From Diplocarpon mali (lineage: Eukaryota > Ascomycota > Leotiomycetes > Helotiales > Drepanopezizaceae): DNA of 64,000 nt. Shown here piece by piece: positions 1 through 12,809 of the stretch (positions are counted from its first letter, which is position 1; each line of letters begins with the position of its first letter). The DNA lies in contig JAENRP010000049.1 in assembly GCA_024741835.1 (NCBI GenBank), forward strand, positions 138,317 to 202,316, written 5' to 3'. A program made the translations under genes and the position numbers. The notes under the pieces are model-generated. The model ran no database searches. It saw nothing but the letters and a program-made list of their open reading frames with translations, and was not told the DNA's origin.

Positions 1-1685
1 CTAGCCCTCCAATCGATCACTAGCGTCCCAGCGCGTTCCTTAGAGAGTGATCACCGAGTTGGCTACGCGAGAGCAGGATACGACGCTGATCTTGTAGTTT
101 GGGACTCCCACCCACTCTCTGTTGGAGCTACCGCGTTGCAGGTTTACATTGACGGAAAGCCAACTCTTGACCCCAAGAGAGTCGAAGAGAGTTTGTCCAG
201 TATCAAGTTGATTAGTTCGGCCGAGTTATTCAAACCAACAATCCGGGAGACAGTGACAGCTGATATTAGAGAGGCTCTTTGCAGCAAAATTGAGCGAGCT
301 GGATCGACGTTTACAATTACCGGGATTAAGATGTCTCATCTGGAAGGACATGCATCTGCATTCTCCTCGTCAGAGGCTCTCGCCATGGTAATAGATGATG
401 GAAAGATTGTCTGCTTCGATTCTCACGCTCAATGCGCCAGCATCAGCGCCGAGAGTCCAGTAATTTCCCTCCAAAACGGACATGTTCTTCCAGGACTGAC
501 AGCCGTCACCGCGAGTCTTGGCCTATCAGAAATCTCTGGGGACAGTAATACTGGTGACGGTACAATCGGTAAGTCGGCAAACCTCGAGTCCAAGAAAGCT
601 GTGTATGCCAAGTATGGTATTCATCTTGAGGGACGAGGCTTCACGAGAGCTAGAATTGGCGGTGTGACCAAGGCTATTACGGCACCGCAATCCAATGGCT
701 TCGCTGGCGGTGTTAGTGTGGGTATCAAGACAACAGGGAAGAACACGCTTCTGAATGGAGGGATCTTCAAAGATGATGTTGGGCTACACTTCTCGATTGG
801 GAACCGTGCCAAAGGTATGCTTTTGCACTTTGCACAGCTACTCTGTATGCTGACATTCATGTAAGGAACTGATTTCTTGCCAACTATCTCATCTGAAGTA
901 TCGCAGCTTCGGGAGCTGATCATTGAGAGCCAAGGCATGGAAAACGTCCTTGGCCAAGCTGCCAATGGAAGTATTCCTTTGGTAGTATATGCTGATAATG
1001 AGGTATACACAACCCCAATCAGGATTATGATACCTACCTACATAGCTAACATATCTACCCGTAGTATGACATCCAACAACTGATCAAGATCAAGCAAGAC
1101 TATCGCAGCTTGAACTTGATCCTCTTTGGCGGCGCTGGAGCTCCTCTCGTAAGCTTCACTCATCCCTTTCTCAATCACGCGGAAGCACTAATCAAAGCAT
1201 CAGGTCGCCGACCAGCTCGCCAAAGCAAAGATCCCCGTCATCCTGACTGCCAACCGCGGCGCTCCGGATACTTTCGAGAAGCGCTTCTCCCTCCCTGGCC
1301 CACCACTCAGCCGCTCCCCAGCCGCAATATTGACAGAAGCAGGCGTCAAATACGCGCTGGCTATTAAAGGTGAAGAAGGCAAATTCCTCCTCTCCTGCAC
1401 TACCTCCACATCTCATCTATTAACAAGCAACATCTAGGTGACTCCCACATCCACAACATCCCGATCGAAGCAGGGTGGGCGGGAAAATTCGCCGGGCTGT
1501 CGGCTGAGCAAGCTGTGAATCTGGTGTCGAGAAATGTAGAGGAGATTTTGGGATTACACATCGAGGAGGCAAAGAGGGACTTTGTTATCTGGGAGGGGAA
1601 CCCGTTGGAGTTTGGCGCCAGTGTTGTGATTGGTGTTGATGGAGAGGATGGAGTTGTGAGTATGTGCTGGCCAGACTCGAACTGA
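1..1685 (+). CDS. Amidohydrolase-family protein, CE9/imidazolonepropionase-like, 3' part of gene
   Basis: The gene is cut by the left edge. I read exons <1-814, 866-1002, 1065-1148, 1204-1369 and 1438-1685, stop TGA at 1683, joined by four short GT-AG introns that keep frame. The first visible residues (AGYDADLVVWDSHPLS) look like the C-terminal end of a metal-dependent amidohydrolase barrel, where a flanking beta-sandwich resumes. A second barrel-like half follows, with MSHLEGHA, NGHVLPGLTA, TDFLP, LILTANRGAP-type stretches and a second closing motif DFVIWEGNPLEFGASVV. This two-closure layout matches long fungal proteins annotated as carbohydrate esterase family 9 / amidohydrolase. The substrate cannot be told from sequence. 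The end is uncertain: a GTGAGT at 1654 with a branch-like element and TAG near 1766 could add an exon with another C-terminus. Confidence 0.8.
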
Positions 1686-4267
1686 GCGTTTTGGCGAGCG
1701 AGCAGTGAATACAGGGGGTTAGACCGCATATTATCCGATCTTCTGATCATCTACTGCTGATTGTAGGATTATGTGCAATCGACAACGGCAGACGTGCATG
1801 TGTGCAAGGTCGGGGTGCTAAAATATCCCTGTCTTGGATTGCTTGTTTTAGGTATGAATGAGAAGTCGTCTTGAGCAAGAACAGCCAATAGTTACGAGAT
1901 GCAATTAGCACCGTGAGACTGACACTATGCAGCAAAATCATATTATCCAAAACCGAAACCTTGGGCTAATTAAAATTAGATGGTGGCAGAAGTTTTTCAG
2001 ACAGGTGAAGAGCACGGTCAAGTGCTTCTACTTCTAGTATCTTTCTTATCCAAATTCGCGAAAGAACAACAACATCATCATATCAGAAACAAGCTGGTCA
2101 ACTTTTGGAACTTAATATCTGGACCATTCTCACCAGACTACATATGGCAATTCGACTGTTCCTTGAACATGGAATGGCAGATTTGATGTAAGAACAGAAG
2201 AATGCCGAGTCAGATGAGAGAGAGAGGAGAGAAGTATTCGATGCACTGCAGATTATTACACCACGCCCCCTTGACTGCGGTGAGCGCTTGTAGCTTCTGC
2301 TGCCGCCGAGGACCGGAATATACATTGGAGATGCCGCAGCGCTAAAGGCTGTTTGTGAGTTTTGAGTTTCAGGCGAGGAGATCGAGACGGCAAACGAAGC
2401 TTGAGACGTAGTTGCCCAAGTTTATGATATGTAACTAACGAGTTGCAGATACTTGAAGTATTTGGAAACAACAACAGAACATATTGAAAATAAGCCCGGT
2501 TATCGGGTGAATCAGCTGCGAAGCAGCTCGAGAAGCACTCGTGTTTCCCACTGGGCTGTATATGCGGGCCTGTCTACTACACGGTCATTATCGAACGTGA
2601 AAAAACTCAACTGCCTCCAGGAATCAAGGCTTATATTTGCGGCCCTTATTGATAGAAGCGAGCAAGCGAATATCAACCATGAGGGGCAGACCCGCTGTGA
2701 ATGTAAGCTCTCGATAGTACAAGCCCGCAAAATCACCCGGCTACGACTTCTGTCTGGGTTGGGGCACAGTCTGCAAGCCATCGGGCCCAGTTGCCACAGC
2801 AGATATTAAATTGCATATAAGAGGGAACAGATTTGCATTCCTCGTTTTTAAAAGCAGTGCGAAGAACTCCCACGCCTCGAGCTTCGTCCCCGATGAGTAA
2901 AACTCGAATCAGAAGTTTCTCATTGACATATCCTCACGCGGATCCCACAGTCTGCTTGTGTCTGCATGGCACTTGCAAGCTCTGAAATGCGATCTCAACT
3001 AGAAGCACTATACCTGGGAAGCGAACTGAGGCTAAGCCTTCGAGAAACGGCTATTCGACAAGGAGATTCAAAAACGCTTTCCAGAAGCTATTGTGAAAAC
3101 CAGTAATCTCTCTAAGTCCTAGTCCGTAATAGGTGGGACGAAAATCTCGTCGACGGTGCTACTGATGGATCAAAGGGACCCAGAAGTCGAGACACCGACA
3201 ACATAGGGCTGGAGTCGTTTCTGTAGTACCAAGTCCTAACAGTGTCAAGTTTCCTGCGGCGGTCGTGGTACTGCTTGATGGCGGAGTGCTACTTTGGCAG
3301 TTGGCGTGCGTTCAGAGTTGGTGGACTTGCTGAGCGGAAGTTGAGAAGGGAATAAATAATCTATTAGGAGGGATCTGTGATAGAAATATGTGAAAGACAT
3401 ATACGTAGCTCAGTATGTAAACAATGCATAGCAGATGCGCAAGCGAGCCTCTGATAAAAAAGAGAGTCGAAGGATGTATTTATAAGTAAGAGGAGAGAAT
3501 TGAGGTCCAAAATAGGTGAATCTCCGGTTCCTTAAAAGTGGTTTTGTCACGTGACAGAATACATCGTTCTCTCGTTTATCCCGGCCCAACTTCTTCGTGT
3601 TCTCTGCCATTTGCTCTACGCGCTGAACAATTCGAGAATTCGAACGCTTTCTGGGCAGATTCATCTCTATAACCACTCTGTACCTTGTCGAGCATATCCA
3701 GGTCATATCTTACGTCGTGAATCTGCGAGTACGATCGTTGCGGCAGGTCGAGTGGCAGTGCCATTGCCCTCGCGGGTGTCTTCTTTCGACTGATGGCCCC
3801 AACGACAAGTGAAGAGATCGCCAAAGTCCGCCTCTGCCTTTACAGGTGCCAGCTCCTGCTCTTGGGTCTGCGCAGCTTTGAAAACGTTTGTTTGTTCATT
3901 CCTTCAGCTCGCCGTCTTTTGGCTTTTCCTAGCACTTGCCACGGTCCCAAGGGGTCGCAAAAGGCAAAGCCGTTCGCCTGGACGACAAGTCGATGGGCAT
4001 TAGTGCCGTGTTGGACAGGCTTTAAACCAAGGAAAGGTGGGCCAGCATTGGCTCTTTCTTTCCCTCAAGCGTTGGATTTATCTATAGTAAGAGATCTCTG
4101 CATCTCTATTCCTATTCTAGTCCTGCATCTTCCATCAACAGTTCCAAGTCGATTCTATAACTATGCCGCCTATTTTCTTAAGTCCGGAATATAAATATCT
4201 TCCAGTAGAGGAGAAGTACTAGGTTGAGGCTGACACTACACACCCACTTGCCAGTCGAGGACGAAGC
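1686..4267. other. Intergenic stretch, no supported gene
   Basis: Balanced base composition. Short open frames (for example 2453-2809 plus and 3793-4194 plus) have no recognisable domain and no intron logic. The last 400 bases are pyrimidine-rich with a likely leader just before 4268, so they probably held the promoter of the decayed ceramidase gene downstream. Confidence 0.5.
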
Positions 4268-6932
4268 ATGAAGTTTTACTTTGTCACTGTCTCGTTGTTT
4301 GCTATAACATTGTTAGCTTTTGTTAGGTTGACGTCAATATGGACAGCACCCACGAGTGCAATCTTCCATACTCCCCCCTCACTCTCAGAAGCAGTGGCAC
4401 TGAATGATGAGTCCAGATAGTTGCATTTAGGCTTGACACAAGCTGGGGACCAGCAATACCTCCTAGGAGTTGGAAAAGCTGACATTACTGGGTTCGCTAT
4501 AATTAATCTTCACTGAGTATTTCCGCTAATGAAAATCCAGACCCGTCGCAGAGATTAACTTCATGGGCTACGTATCGCTTGGACAGATTGGAACTAATCT
4601 CTGACAGAGGTAGGGAAAGGGGGTTTTAACGCGAGTTGCCACCACTCCAGCAGAGACTGATCTTGGTAGACTCTATTCATATGCTTTCATCATCGGAAAC
4701 GTCAACAAACCATCTGGTAGATTTGTCTACCTTGTGCTCGATATCGCAATTGGAGATACTGCAATCCGATACGCTACAATTTCGGCGCTCGCCTCTGCTA
4801 GTTTGGGCATCTATAACCAGACCAATCTAGCTCTTAAGGGCATAAAATCTCATTCACCTACCTGCTGTCTCAAGTCACTTCTCTTGATTATTCCAAGCAG
4901 AAGTACAAGGCCATTGTTGACGGTTACTACCACAAACTCAGACTTCATACGCCATTCGCTGACAATAATCCTGAACTGTCCTATCCATCGAAAGGGCCCA
5001 AACGAACCTCGCGCTTGGCTAACTAAAGTACGCCGATACTAAAATTACTGATGCGAACATCAATCGTAGTCTCTACGCCAACCTTGCGAACCCAGCAGAA
5101 GAGCGAGCAAATTATGATAGCTCAGTTGACACCACCCTTTCTCTGTTACGTTTCCAACGAGCTTCAGACGGCCTTAATACCGGATTTCTGGGTAAGGGAG
5201 CCTGTCTCTACAAGTCTGGTCCCTCCAAGGAGAAGGTTCTTTCTCTGGGGAGCGCGACTGACTTGAGCTGTGTACACGGTACTTCCATGCTGGAAAACAA
5301 CACTTATATAACTGGAGGTATGTATTAAACATCCGAAATCCGTAAACACGAATCTATTTTGCGTTTCAGACAATAAAGGGCTCAGCAGTTATTTATTCGA
5401 GCAATCAGAAATAAGTGATTCCAATGCTGCCTCGGGTTTCGTAGCAGCCTTCAGTCAAAGCAGTATTAGAGACACTACGCCCGACGTATTAGGAGCATGG
5501 TACGATGATGACACCGGAACTCAATGCACATTTGACAAGGGCATATGTGGTGGCACCAGTCAGACTTGCCACGGTCGAGGTGCGTACTTTCAATTGATCA
5601 TTGACACCTCAGAGTTCCAGATGTTGATCGAAAATAGGACCCGCATTCCAGAAACTGGAACTTGGTGTTTCCAGCTGTTATGAAATTTGCAGACGAGTTT
5701 CCGCTGGAGCTAAGTTCCTCTACGATTCTCTAGATACCGTAAGAACAGCAGTTGCGGACTCTAGTGTCAAGCTCTACCATGTGAGTACCTCCGACCCAGT
5801 CCTCAAAGTCGCAATACGATCTGAACTCACATACAGACTTTCCAAGACCTGCAATACTTTCAATTTCCGCTTCCAAGCGGAATATTATTTGAGACCTGCC
5901 GCGCAGCACTCGGCGCAAGTTTCGCAGCAGGAACAACAGATGGGCCAGGCGCTTTCGACTTTACGCAAGCCTATAACGACTCGCAAGCCCAAAATCTCGT
6001 CTGGCTCCTCGTACAAGACCTTTTCCGTGCCCCTAGCGCCAATAAAAAGTCTGCCAAAGCCCCAAATCCGTCTTATTGGATGTGGGCGAGATGTCCATAC
6101 CCTACGCTTGGTCGCCGAATATCATTGGTGTGCAATTTTTCCGCGTCGGCCAGCTCATAATGATCATCTCGCCTTCCGAAGGAACGACCATGACAGGCCG
6201 CCGTTGGAAAGCTGGGGTATCGGCTGCAGCAGTTTGTAAAGGTACCATGTCTTCCACACCAAAGGTCGTGCTTGGAGGGCCGGCAAATACTTATGCTCAC
6301 TACGCTGCCACACCAGAGGAACACGGCATCCAGCGGCGGTACGAAGGCACCTCGACAATATACGGACAAAGGGAAGCTAATGCGTATATATACCTTTCGG
6401 AGCAATACATCGGGTACTTTTCTTCTCCGAACAGCAGTCAACGAATAGCGGGCTCGTTGCCGCCAAATAACGTCGACACATCTATCTCGCTCATCGTAGG
6501 CGTTGTCTGCGACGGGCCCCACATTGGCCAAAAAAAAAAATACGGAGACGTCCTCACAGCCAAAACCTCTTACACCATCGGCTCGGTAGTGAACGCAACC
6601 TCTGTAGGCGCCTACCCACGGAACAACCTCAGACAGGAAGGCAACTCTGCTGAGGTACAGAAGTCAAATATCAGAACCTGGATCAAGGTCCGCGATAACG
6701 CGGATTGGTTCTTGTTATATCCGTGTTACCGCGATGACTCCTTACTGAGCTCGAGCCATGTAGTGCTAAGCTGGGAGATGGAGAGTGTGCTGCTAAGGGC
6801 ACGTATCGGTCCAAGTTCTATAAGGACAGCAACGTAATCGGGGGTGCGATTACAGCATTTACGGAAACGATTGGAAACTTCACTTTGACATCAGAGAGAA
6901 TGAATTCATGCGTAGGGAGGGGTACTATATAA
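4268..6932 (+). pseudogene. Neutral/alkaline ceramidase pseudogene
   Basis: Pieces in all three plus frames align in order to secreted neutral ceramidase, which hydrolyses ceramide to sphingosine and fatty acid. It starts with a hydrophobic leader (MKFYFVTVSLFAITLLAFV) at 4268. Next come YLLGVGKADITG near 4450, VYLVLDIAIGDTAIRY near 4740, INRSLYANLANPAEERANY near 5070, LLRFQRASDGLNTGF near 5140, VHGTSMLENNTYITG near 5275, QYFQFPLPSGILFETC near 5860, LLDVGEMSIPYAWSPN near 6075, and the C-terminal domain to a TAA at 6930. Breaks: a TAG at 4418, further stops before 4640, a frame change near 4860 that destroys the SHSGPGA-type region, a frameshift in an A-run near 6045, and another near 6783. 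The catalytic GDxSPN-type motif reads RDTTPD near 5470, so the nucleophilic Ser is lost. A GT-AG intron (5780-5838) is still recognisable. Base composition is normal, unlike the RIP region, so decay was by ordinary indels and substitutions. Confidence 0.85.
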
Positions 6933-7860
6933 GGCTATTTACATGTGTTATATCAAACTTGAGAAAATCTTGCAGACATCTCACATACCAGATCCCTCTG
7001 ACTACGACACTTTCTCGTGCATGCTCAGCTAGCAGCATGTAAGAAACTCACAGAAAAATCCAAATGTCGACCTACTAACCTCCAATATAATAAATGTTCA
7101 GTATTGAGGACCGCTAACTCGCTACACGTACTTTCCCCAGATGATTTAGCTCGTCTACACGACCTCCACTCTCCCAAGGGCCGACGGAACCCAATCCTAA
7201 CCTTTGACAACGAAACATGTACATCTCAAAGAAACGCCCGAGACGCTATCGGTATGCGTGGTATTTATCTATCACTTACTAGGCTACTAATTTGTCTGAA
7301 AACGTTAGGCCTGCTTTTACATTGTTTCTATATATACATGTTATGTGTGTACCGAAGCAGTAGATTTTCGAAAACTTTGACGGCGGGCGGAGCAGGTTGC
7401 AGGTTGCAGTACAGGATTCCCTCTCGGTATTTGACATTTACAAGTGTCGATTATAATGACCCTCTTGGGATTGTCGGATTAGGATTTTGAGGCGGAATCC
7501 TCTCCGCGAAGTCTCCCGCCCATGGTCACCTGTTGCTGTGCTGTCTCTCTTTGCCTCCAGGCCTTGTTTTCTTTCGGTTATTTTGATCTATCGGGTAAGC
7601 GAGGTCTCCTCTTTGCCCGAGCTCGCGCCGATTCCAAGGTGGAGTATGATGTATGGACTTGGTGGAAGAAACACTCTTGCGTTTTAAGAGAGTGGGCTCC
7701 CAGTCTGGATTGAACCGATTTTGGTCGCGTAGGCTTGTCGCAAAATACATTTTCACCACGTAATCGCTTTGGATTTGGGCATGCTGACATTGAGAAGCTA
7801 ACACCCGTCAGTCCAGACGCCAAATCTCTTGTTCCAGAAATTTGAAACAAGGATTGAAAT
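6933..7860. other. Intergenic stretch, no supported gene
   Basis: Open frames such as 7017-7490 (plus) have no recognised domain. The right part is the 3' flank of the minus-strand HGH1 gene. Nothing else is supported. Confidence 0.4.
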
Positions 7861-9227
7861 CTAAACTTCGACAATCTTGTCATCGTCGTCATCATCCTGG
7901 GACTCGTCCTGCTTCGCCCAAGCCCCTGCCCCAGCGGATACCTGCAGCTTCCCGAACGGCTTGCTATTTGTCCCAGCTTTCGATATCCTCTCCAGCGCCT
8001 TCATGCCTTCCCCAGCCTCCCCATTCTCTTCATATCTCATCAAGACCTGTACGAGTCTTTCACATGCCTCTCTAACCCCGTCATCCTCAACATGCAAGTG
8101 CGTCTCCCTGACAATCGGATACACTTTGATCTGCCTCATAAAGTCCCTGCCCTGTCTTGTGGTCGTGAGTAGCATCAAGGTCTCGATGTGTGTTTGGATG
8201 ATGCTCGGATCCGATTCCCTCCTCTTATCTGGCGGTAGCAATTGCAGATCCGGCAACATACCCAGACTCTCGTCTTCTGTATACTCCTCGTTACCAGTTA
8301 TTGGCAGCAGAAGATACGGCAGGATATTAATCTCATCTTCATCGAGAAACGCGGGATGAGCATCAATCTCAAAAGCGACGTTTTTGATCGTTGATGCTAC
8401 GCCTTTCCGTCTTATAAATGACCTGTGTTCAGTGAAGACCATCAGTTTCGTAAGGGGTACTACGCCATCGTATTCTTGCTTGGTGAGGAAGTACCGCCGT
8501 CCTTCTTCATGCTTGGCGAGGTCTGCGAAAAGGTAGGAGAGATAGTCGAAGTCTGCTGCCTTGTTATACGTCCCATCGGCACCTTTGACGAATAAATCCA
8601 GCAATTGATCAATGGCTTTGTTATTCGACGCCAACTCTTGGGGCGCGGGTCTCTCGACGGTCAAGATATTCTTTAGTTCGTCATATTTGGCTAGGTTGGC
8701 GAGGAGCATCGATATGAGGTTTGCGTTCGGTTCAGACGGGTTCTGGCGCGATCAGTGGACGGTGGGTATGTGGCGGAACGAGACTGACATACTGTCACGC
8801 GGCCAAGTAGGATCTTGACGAAGTCGTGGTCTGAGGCGAGATATTCCAGGATGTCTTGGTCTGCCGTCAGGTTTATCAGAATTGTTGTCGCATCGCGGGC
8901 AATTTTCTGGAATGTGTTAGGTCAAGGTGGTGATGATGATCCTAGGAGCGCACTTCGTAATCCCGTACTAAAAGCTTGAGGTCCTTCACCGGCAGAAGTC
9001 CATTTGTTTTGAATACCGCTGGCTGTGTTACAGAGTATGGGACAAGGTTTTCGACAGCTGGGAAAATTGTCAGTTCTGGTCTCAGTGGGTGGGTGGCACT
9101 GAGGACTTACCAAGCTGCCGGACCTGGGTATTGCCATGGGACACAAACTCAACGAGCTTCCAAGCTTGTCAGCAGTTTTCTCAAGCTATGGATGAGCCCT
9201 ACGTACTTCTTCCAGTTCTGTGGGCAT
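7861..9227 (-). CDS. HGH1: HGH1 family protein (eEF2 folding chaperone adaptor)
   Basis: Five exons on the minus strand: 9227-9207, 9156-9111, 9057-8954, 8906-8793 and 8742-7861. They join in frame to 388 residues, close to the roughly 390 of yeast Hgh1. The start MPTELEE at 9227 continues across the first intron into LVEFVSHGNTQVRQL, the usual N-terminus of fungal HGH1. The body is armadillo-like helical repeats. The family signatures DEDEINILPYLLLP and LGMLPDLQLLPPDKRRESDP are present, followed by VYPIVRETHLHVEDDGVREACERLV. The C-terminus is an acidic tail (QDESQDDDDDDKIVEV). In yeast, Hgh1 helps the chaperonin TRiC fold elongation factor 2 in the cytosol; that role is carried over from the family. 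No nearby gene suggests a linked function. Confidence 0.93.
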
Positions 9228-12216
9228 ATTTACCGGCTTTCATGATGTGAGTACTGGTTGTGTGTCAATCGTGCCCCTCGAAATTTCGTGGAGGGGTATT
9301 CTGCCACTGGCCACCGCCAACACTTTCTGCGCCAGAACAAACACAGGCACAGTACAGCGACAGCAATGTCTCACCTGTCTTGCCAGACCCTCTTCACGGG
9401 AAACGATCAACCTCGGCCTCGCTCACATCTCACTTCTCGCGGGGCTCCTTAATAAAGATGGATTCTCAAGATCCGAATGCGAAACATGGGACATATTCGT
9501 CTCCATGCAGGCTGCAGATTGCTCGAAGCCCTGCATCTGGAGTGAGACGAATCCTAGCGGCCAAACAGCCGCAAGCCAAATTCTAGTGGGAATGGGAGGT
9601 GATCATTCGTCAGTACAACGAGTCGATTTGCTCTTCAAGATGCATCGAGATGCAAGCCCAGATTGGTCACGTGCGCGGTCCTATATAGATATAAGCTGCT
9701 CTCCTCCCTTGCTTCAGCTCATGCTCGCCGTCTTATACATATTCACCCCGTTACAATATTCCCCAAATGACTCTGCCCAACTGCAGTCAAAATTGCAAGC
9801 CTTATTCGATTCTCATTTGTTATCATAGCTCTTGGCCTTGGAAATGATCTTGGAACTCCATCTTCTTCATAGAACTATCATATGCCAAACTGCAATATTC
9901 TTCTATATTTAATTCCACACGATTTGAGCAGTCTTTTTTTATCCGCTCTATTCAATTCATTTGCTTGTCTAGCCGCAAGCATCTATGAGAACCATTGCCT
10001 TGCTTACTATTTTCCCCGGCTACTCCAGACCCAGCTTCAGGGTCGATTTCCAATGCGAGACTCATATGATACCTCAGCTTAGCTGGAAATTTCAACATGG
10101 AAGTAGTCGAAGTGACTTATTTAAAAACAGCACCGGGGTTTCTTTAGGTCAATGCTGAGCAATGTTCGAGACAACCAAGGGGCAAGCGACTATTGGAAAC
10201 TTGTCTTTTATATATTTCAGTTGTATCAGTTGTGCATCATACGGTAGTGGTGATTCTGAGATCTTTCTTTGACGGGCGTCTAGTAATTAGTATTAATAAC
10301 CGTTTTTTGGCACCAGGACTCAACGTTAAAATCACCAAGAACCTCCAATCAGTCTTCTGGACAGAGTGTCTGGACAACAGCTACCGAGCAGCCCGAAAAA
10401 TATTCAGCGTCAATGGAAATTGATGACTGGTCTGGAAGGCGTCCCCCCCGGAGTATCATCTGTCAGGCCGTGTCTGTCTCAAAATTCTCGTCACAGTCTT
10501 ATATGAAAACCGCTCTAAATACCTCTCAAGCCGCGTTTGTACTAAAATAGAATTCGAGGCTTATTTCCGTACCATCGCTAACGACCACCCCGAAAGTCAA
10601 CAGTTAGCTACTCGGGAAGAATAGCGCCGTCTTTCGCGAAGGCAAGCGCATGGCCACAGACTGGATCCGAAATTCTATTCATGAAAATCGAGGTTGCACA
10701 AATAATGAGACTTGGACTATGATAATAAGTCGGGTGAGAGGGAAATCATTACTTCCGAGATGAAGAGGAGCTATTGGTACTGAGGCTTTGGCGCATCAGT
10801 CCAAAACACTTGAAGCTGCTCATGAGACGTAAGTGCCCACTGAAGTCGAGAGACTTAGTGCTAACTCCGGTAGATCTGACTTGGTGAATCTATACTCTCC
10901 CCCCACCGTGCATCGCTAGTATTCAGAAGGCTTCGAAAAGGAAACCTGAGCCAATCATATAAGTCCCTCATTAGCTCTTCAGGAATAGAGGCTACTGCAG
11001 ACATGGTCGCCATGTCTAGACGCAGTCAGCAAAAAAGTAACGCTTGTGTATGCCCCGGTACCAGTCGTATGACGTGTTCCCAAAGAAGACACGAATCTGC
11101 TCTGGGTAATTATACGTAAAGGAGCATTGGTACGAGTGCAAATATGGCTATCAAAAAAAGCGAAATGTTATTAGAGTGAAAATTCAAGTTACTTGAATCC
11201 AGATAAATGGCTGGCTGGTAGAAAAAGACGAGCGATGAAGCTACTGACGGCCCCGGCTTATCTGACATTTGGTCATGGACCTATAGGCTGTGTAGGAAAA
11301 AGTCAGATTTACTGCTCACTGGTGAGACGTGCAATACTGACCTGATTTAGAATTTGATAATGGTGACAAGAGGTCATCCTGGCTGCAACGAGTGGAAGCT
11401 TCGATTTCGAGCCGGTACCTGAAACAAAACCGGCAGATATCAACACTTCGTTTGGTGTCACGGCGAGAGTAATTAGAGGGTATAATACGCAAACTACTGT
11501 CTTGGATAGTTGGTTAGCAGCCAGGTACACAGATCATGCATAGGGCCAGGCGTAGAGGGGCGAAGAGCGGACTTCAGAACGAAATATTATGGCAGCGTTA
11601 ATACAAGGACTCGGAATTTTCTAAGCAAGGAGAACTGAAAGTAGACACAGAGAAGACCTGCCGGGATTGCAGGCGAGCATAGGTTTGAAGCTGACATAAA
11701 TGGGATAGTTTCGTTTTCGAGACGGCAATCCGAGTAATTATCTACTGCCCGCACCACAGATGCCAAATACAATAGCACTTTTCCGTGGCAGGACTGCATC
11801 AGCGTCGTCACATTTCCGGTGCCAATCATGCAAATTGCGGTATTACACGATCACAGTGCGAAGCAAACGCGGGGCTGCGTGTTCGTTATTCATATCCTAG
11901 GGGATGTTGGCATCCTGTCCGATCCATCCCGTCTCATTGACTATTCGAGCTCCGGACAAAATGCTGCGACAGCTTTCAAAAGTTAGAGGCATCACCTAAT
12001 AGAATACCAAAAACAGGATTGTGACACCCGAGCCCAGCAAATCGCCTTTGCATGACATGCTGTGGCCTTGCGTGCTTCTCGTGCCTTGTTACGCAAGCTC
12101 GTCCAGCCACCCAGCCACCTAACATCACCTCTTTTCCAAGGCAGTATATCAAGCCCCTCTCATCCTCGTCCCCAAACACCCACATAATCTTTACAAAAAC
12201 ACCAGGGGAAAACAGA
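9228..12216. other. Long intergenic stretch, no supported gene
   Basis: About 3 kb between HGH1 and the small membrane protein. A 202-residue open frame (9220-9828 plus) overlaps the HGH1 start and has no domain. A second stretch, about 10440-10680, is open but has no start or recognised product. An 8-bp inverted repeat, AGACATGG-TCG-CCATGTCT, lies at 10999-11017. No tRNA or other RNA gene was recognised. Confidence 0.4.
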
Positions 12217-12809
12217 ATGCCATCCACAATCCGCGAAGCAGCCCTCGAGGCTACAGTTCTTCTCCAAGCCTTCGTAGCCGGCGTCGCATCCCTGCAATTC
12301 TACTGGTTCTTCGACCTCAACCACAATTACCACTGGACTGGCTACGAGTGCGGACCTGCAACCCCTTTCCCCCAAACTAAAATCCTCGCTAAACAGTCTT
12401 AGAACCCGCTATATCGCCCCCCTTCTAGCCCTCGCGCTTCTCCTCGCAGTCCTCGCGCAGCTCAAGCTCTCGTCCCCAAACCGCAAGCAGACACTGCAGC
12501 TGGAATTCACCAAGACAGGACTCGCGACGCTGCTTTGGGCCTGGTTCCAGGTCTCGAGTTGGGTTCTCTGGGGTGACAGGGGCGCCCAGGTGCATAGGGC
12601 TGTGGAGACGGTCTTGTCGTTTGTTGTCACTGGGTGAGCTATCCCTTCTCTGAATCTTGCTTGAGACTGGGCTCAGTTGGGACGAGGATGCTGATTGCGA
12701 TGTTTGCAGGCTCATCTTCTACTCGACGCTGTTTGTTGCGTGGAGGAGAGAGCGTCGAGGTGGGAGAATTTCGTTGAGAGATGATTCGGGCTCGCTTTTG
12801 CCGAACTAG
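12217..12809 (+). CDS. Small four-helix membrane protein, uncharacterised
   Basis: Three exons, 12217-12347, 12397-12633 and 12710-12809, give 155 residues in one frame (468 coding bases) from ATG to TAG. Splicing at the first intron (49 bp, CTAAAC branch site then CAG) removes an in-frame stop and restores a hydrophobic reading, which supports the model. Four likely membrane helices lie near residues 13-32, 50-68, 82-102 and 108-130, with a short basic loop and a basic tail (WRRERRGGR). There is no cleavable signal peptide. The layout resembles small fungal tetraspan proteins of unknown function. I recognise no family and assign no activity; the membrane location is an inference. Confidence 0.65.

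Noticed and set aside
9220..9828. 202-residue plus-strand open frame
   Set aside because: Starts inside the HGH1 gene on the opposite strand, shows no domain, and amino acid composition looks random. Probably the HGH1 promoter.
10440..10680. Open stretch that might be a decayed coding exon
   Set aside because: No start, splice sites or recognised family; left as intergenic.
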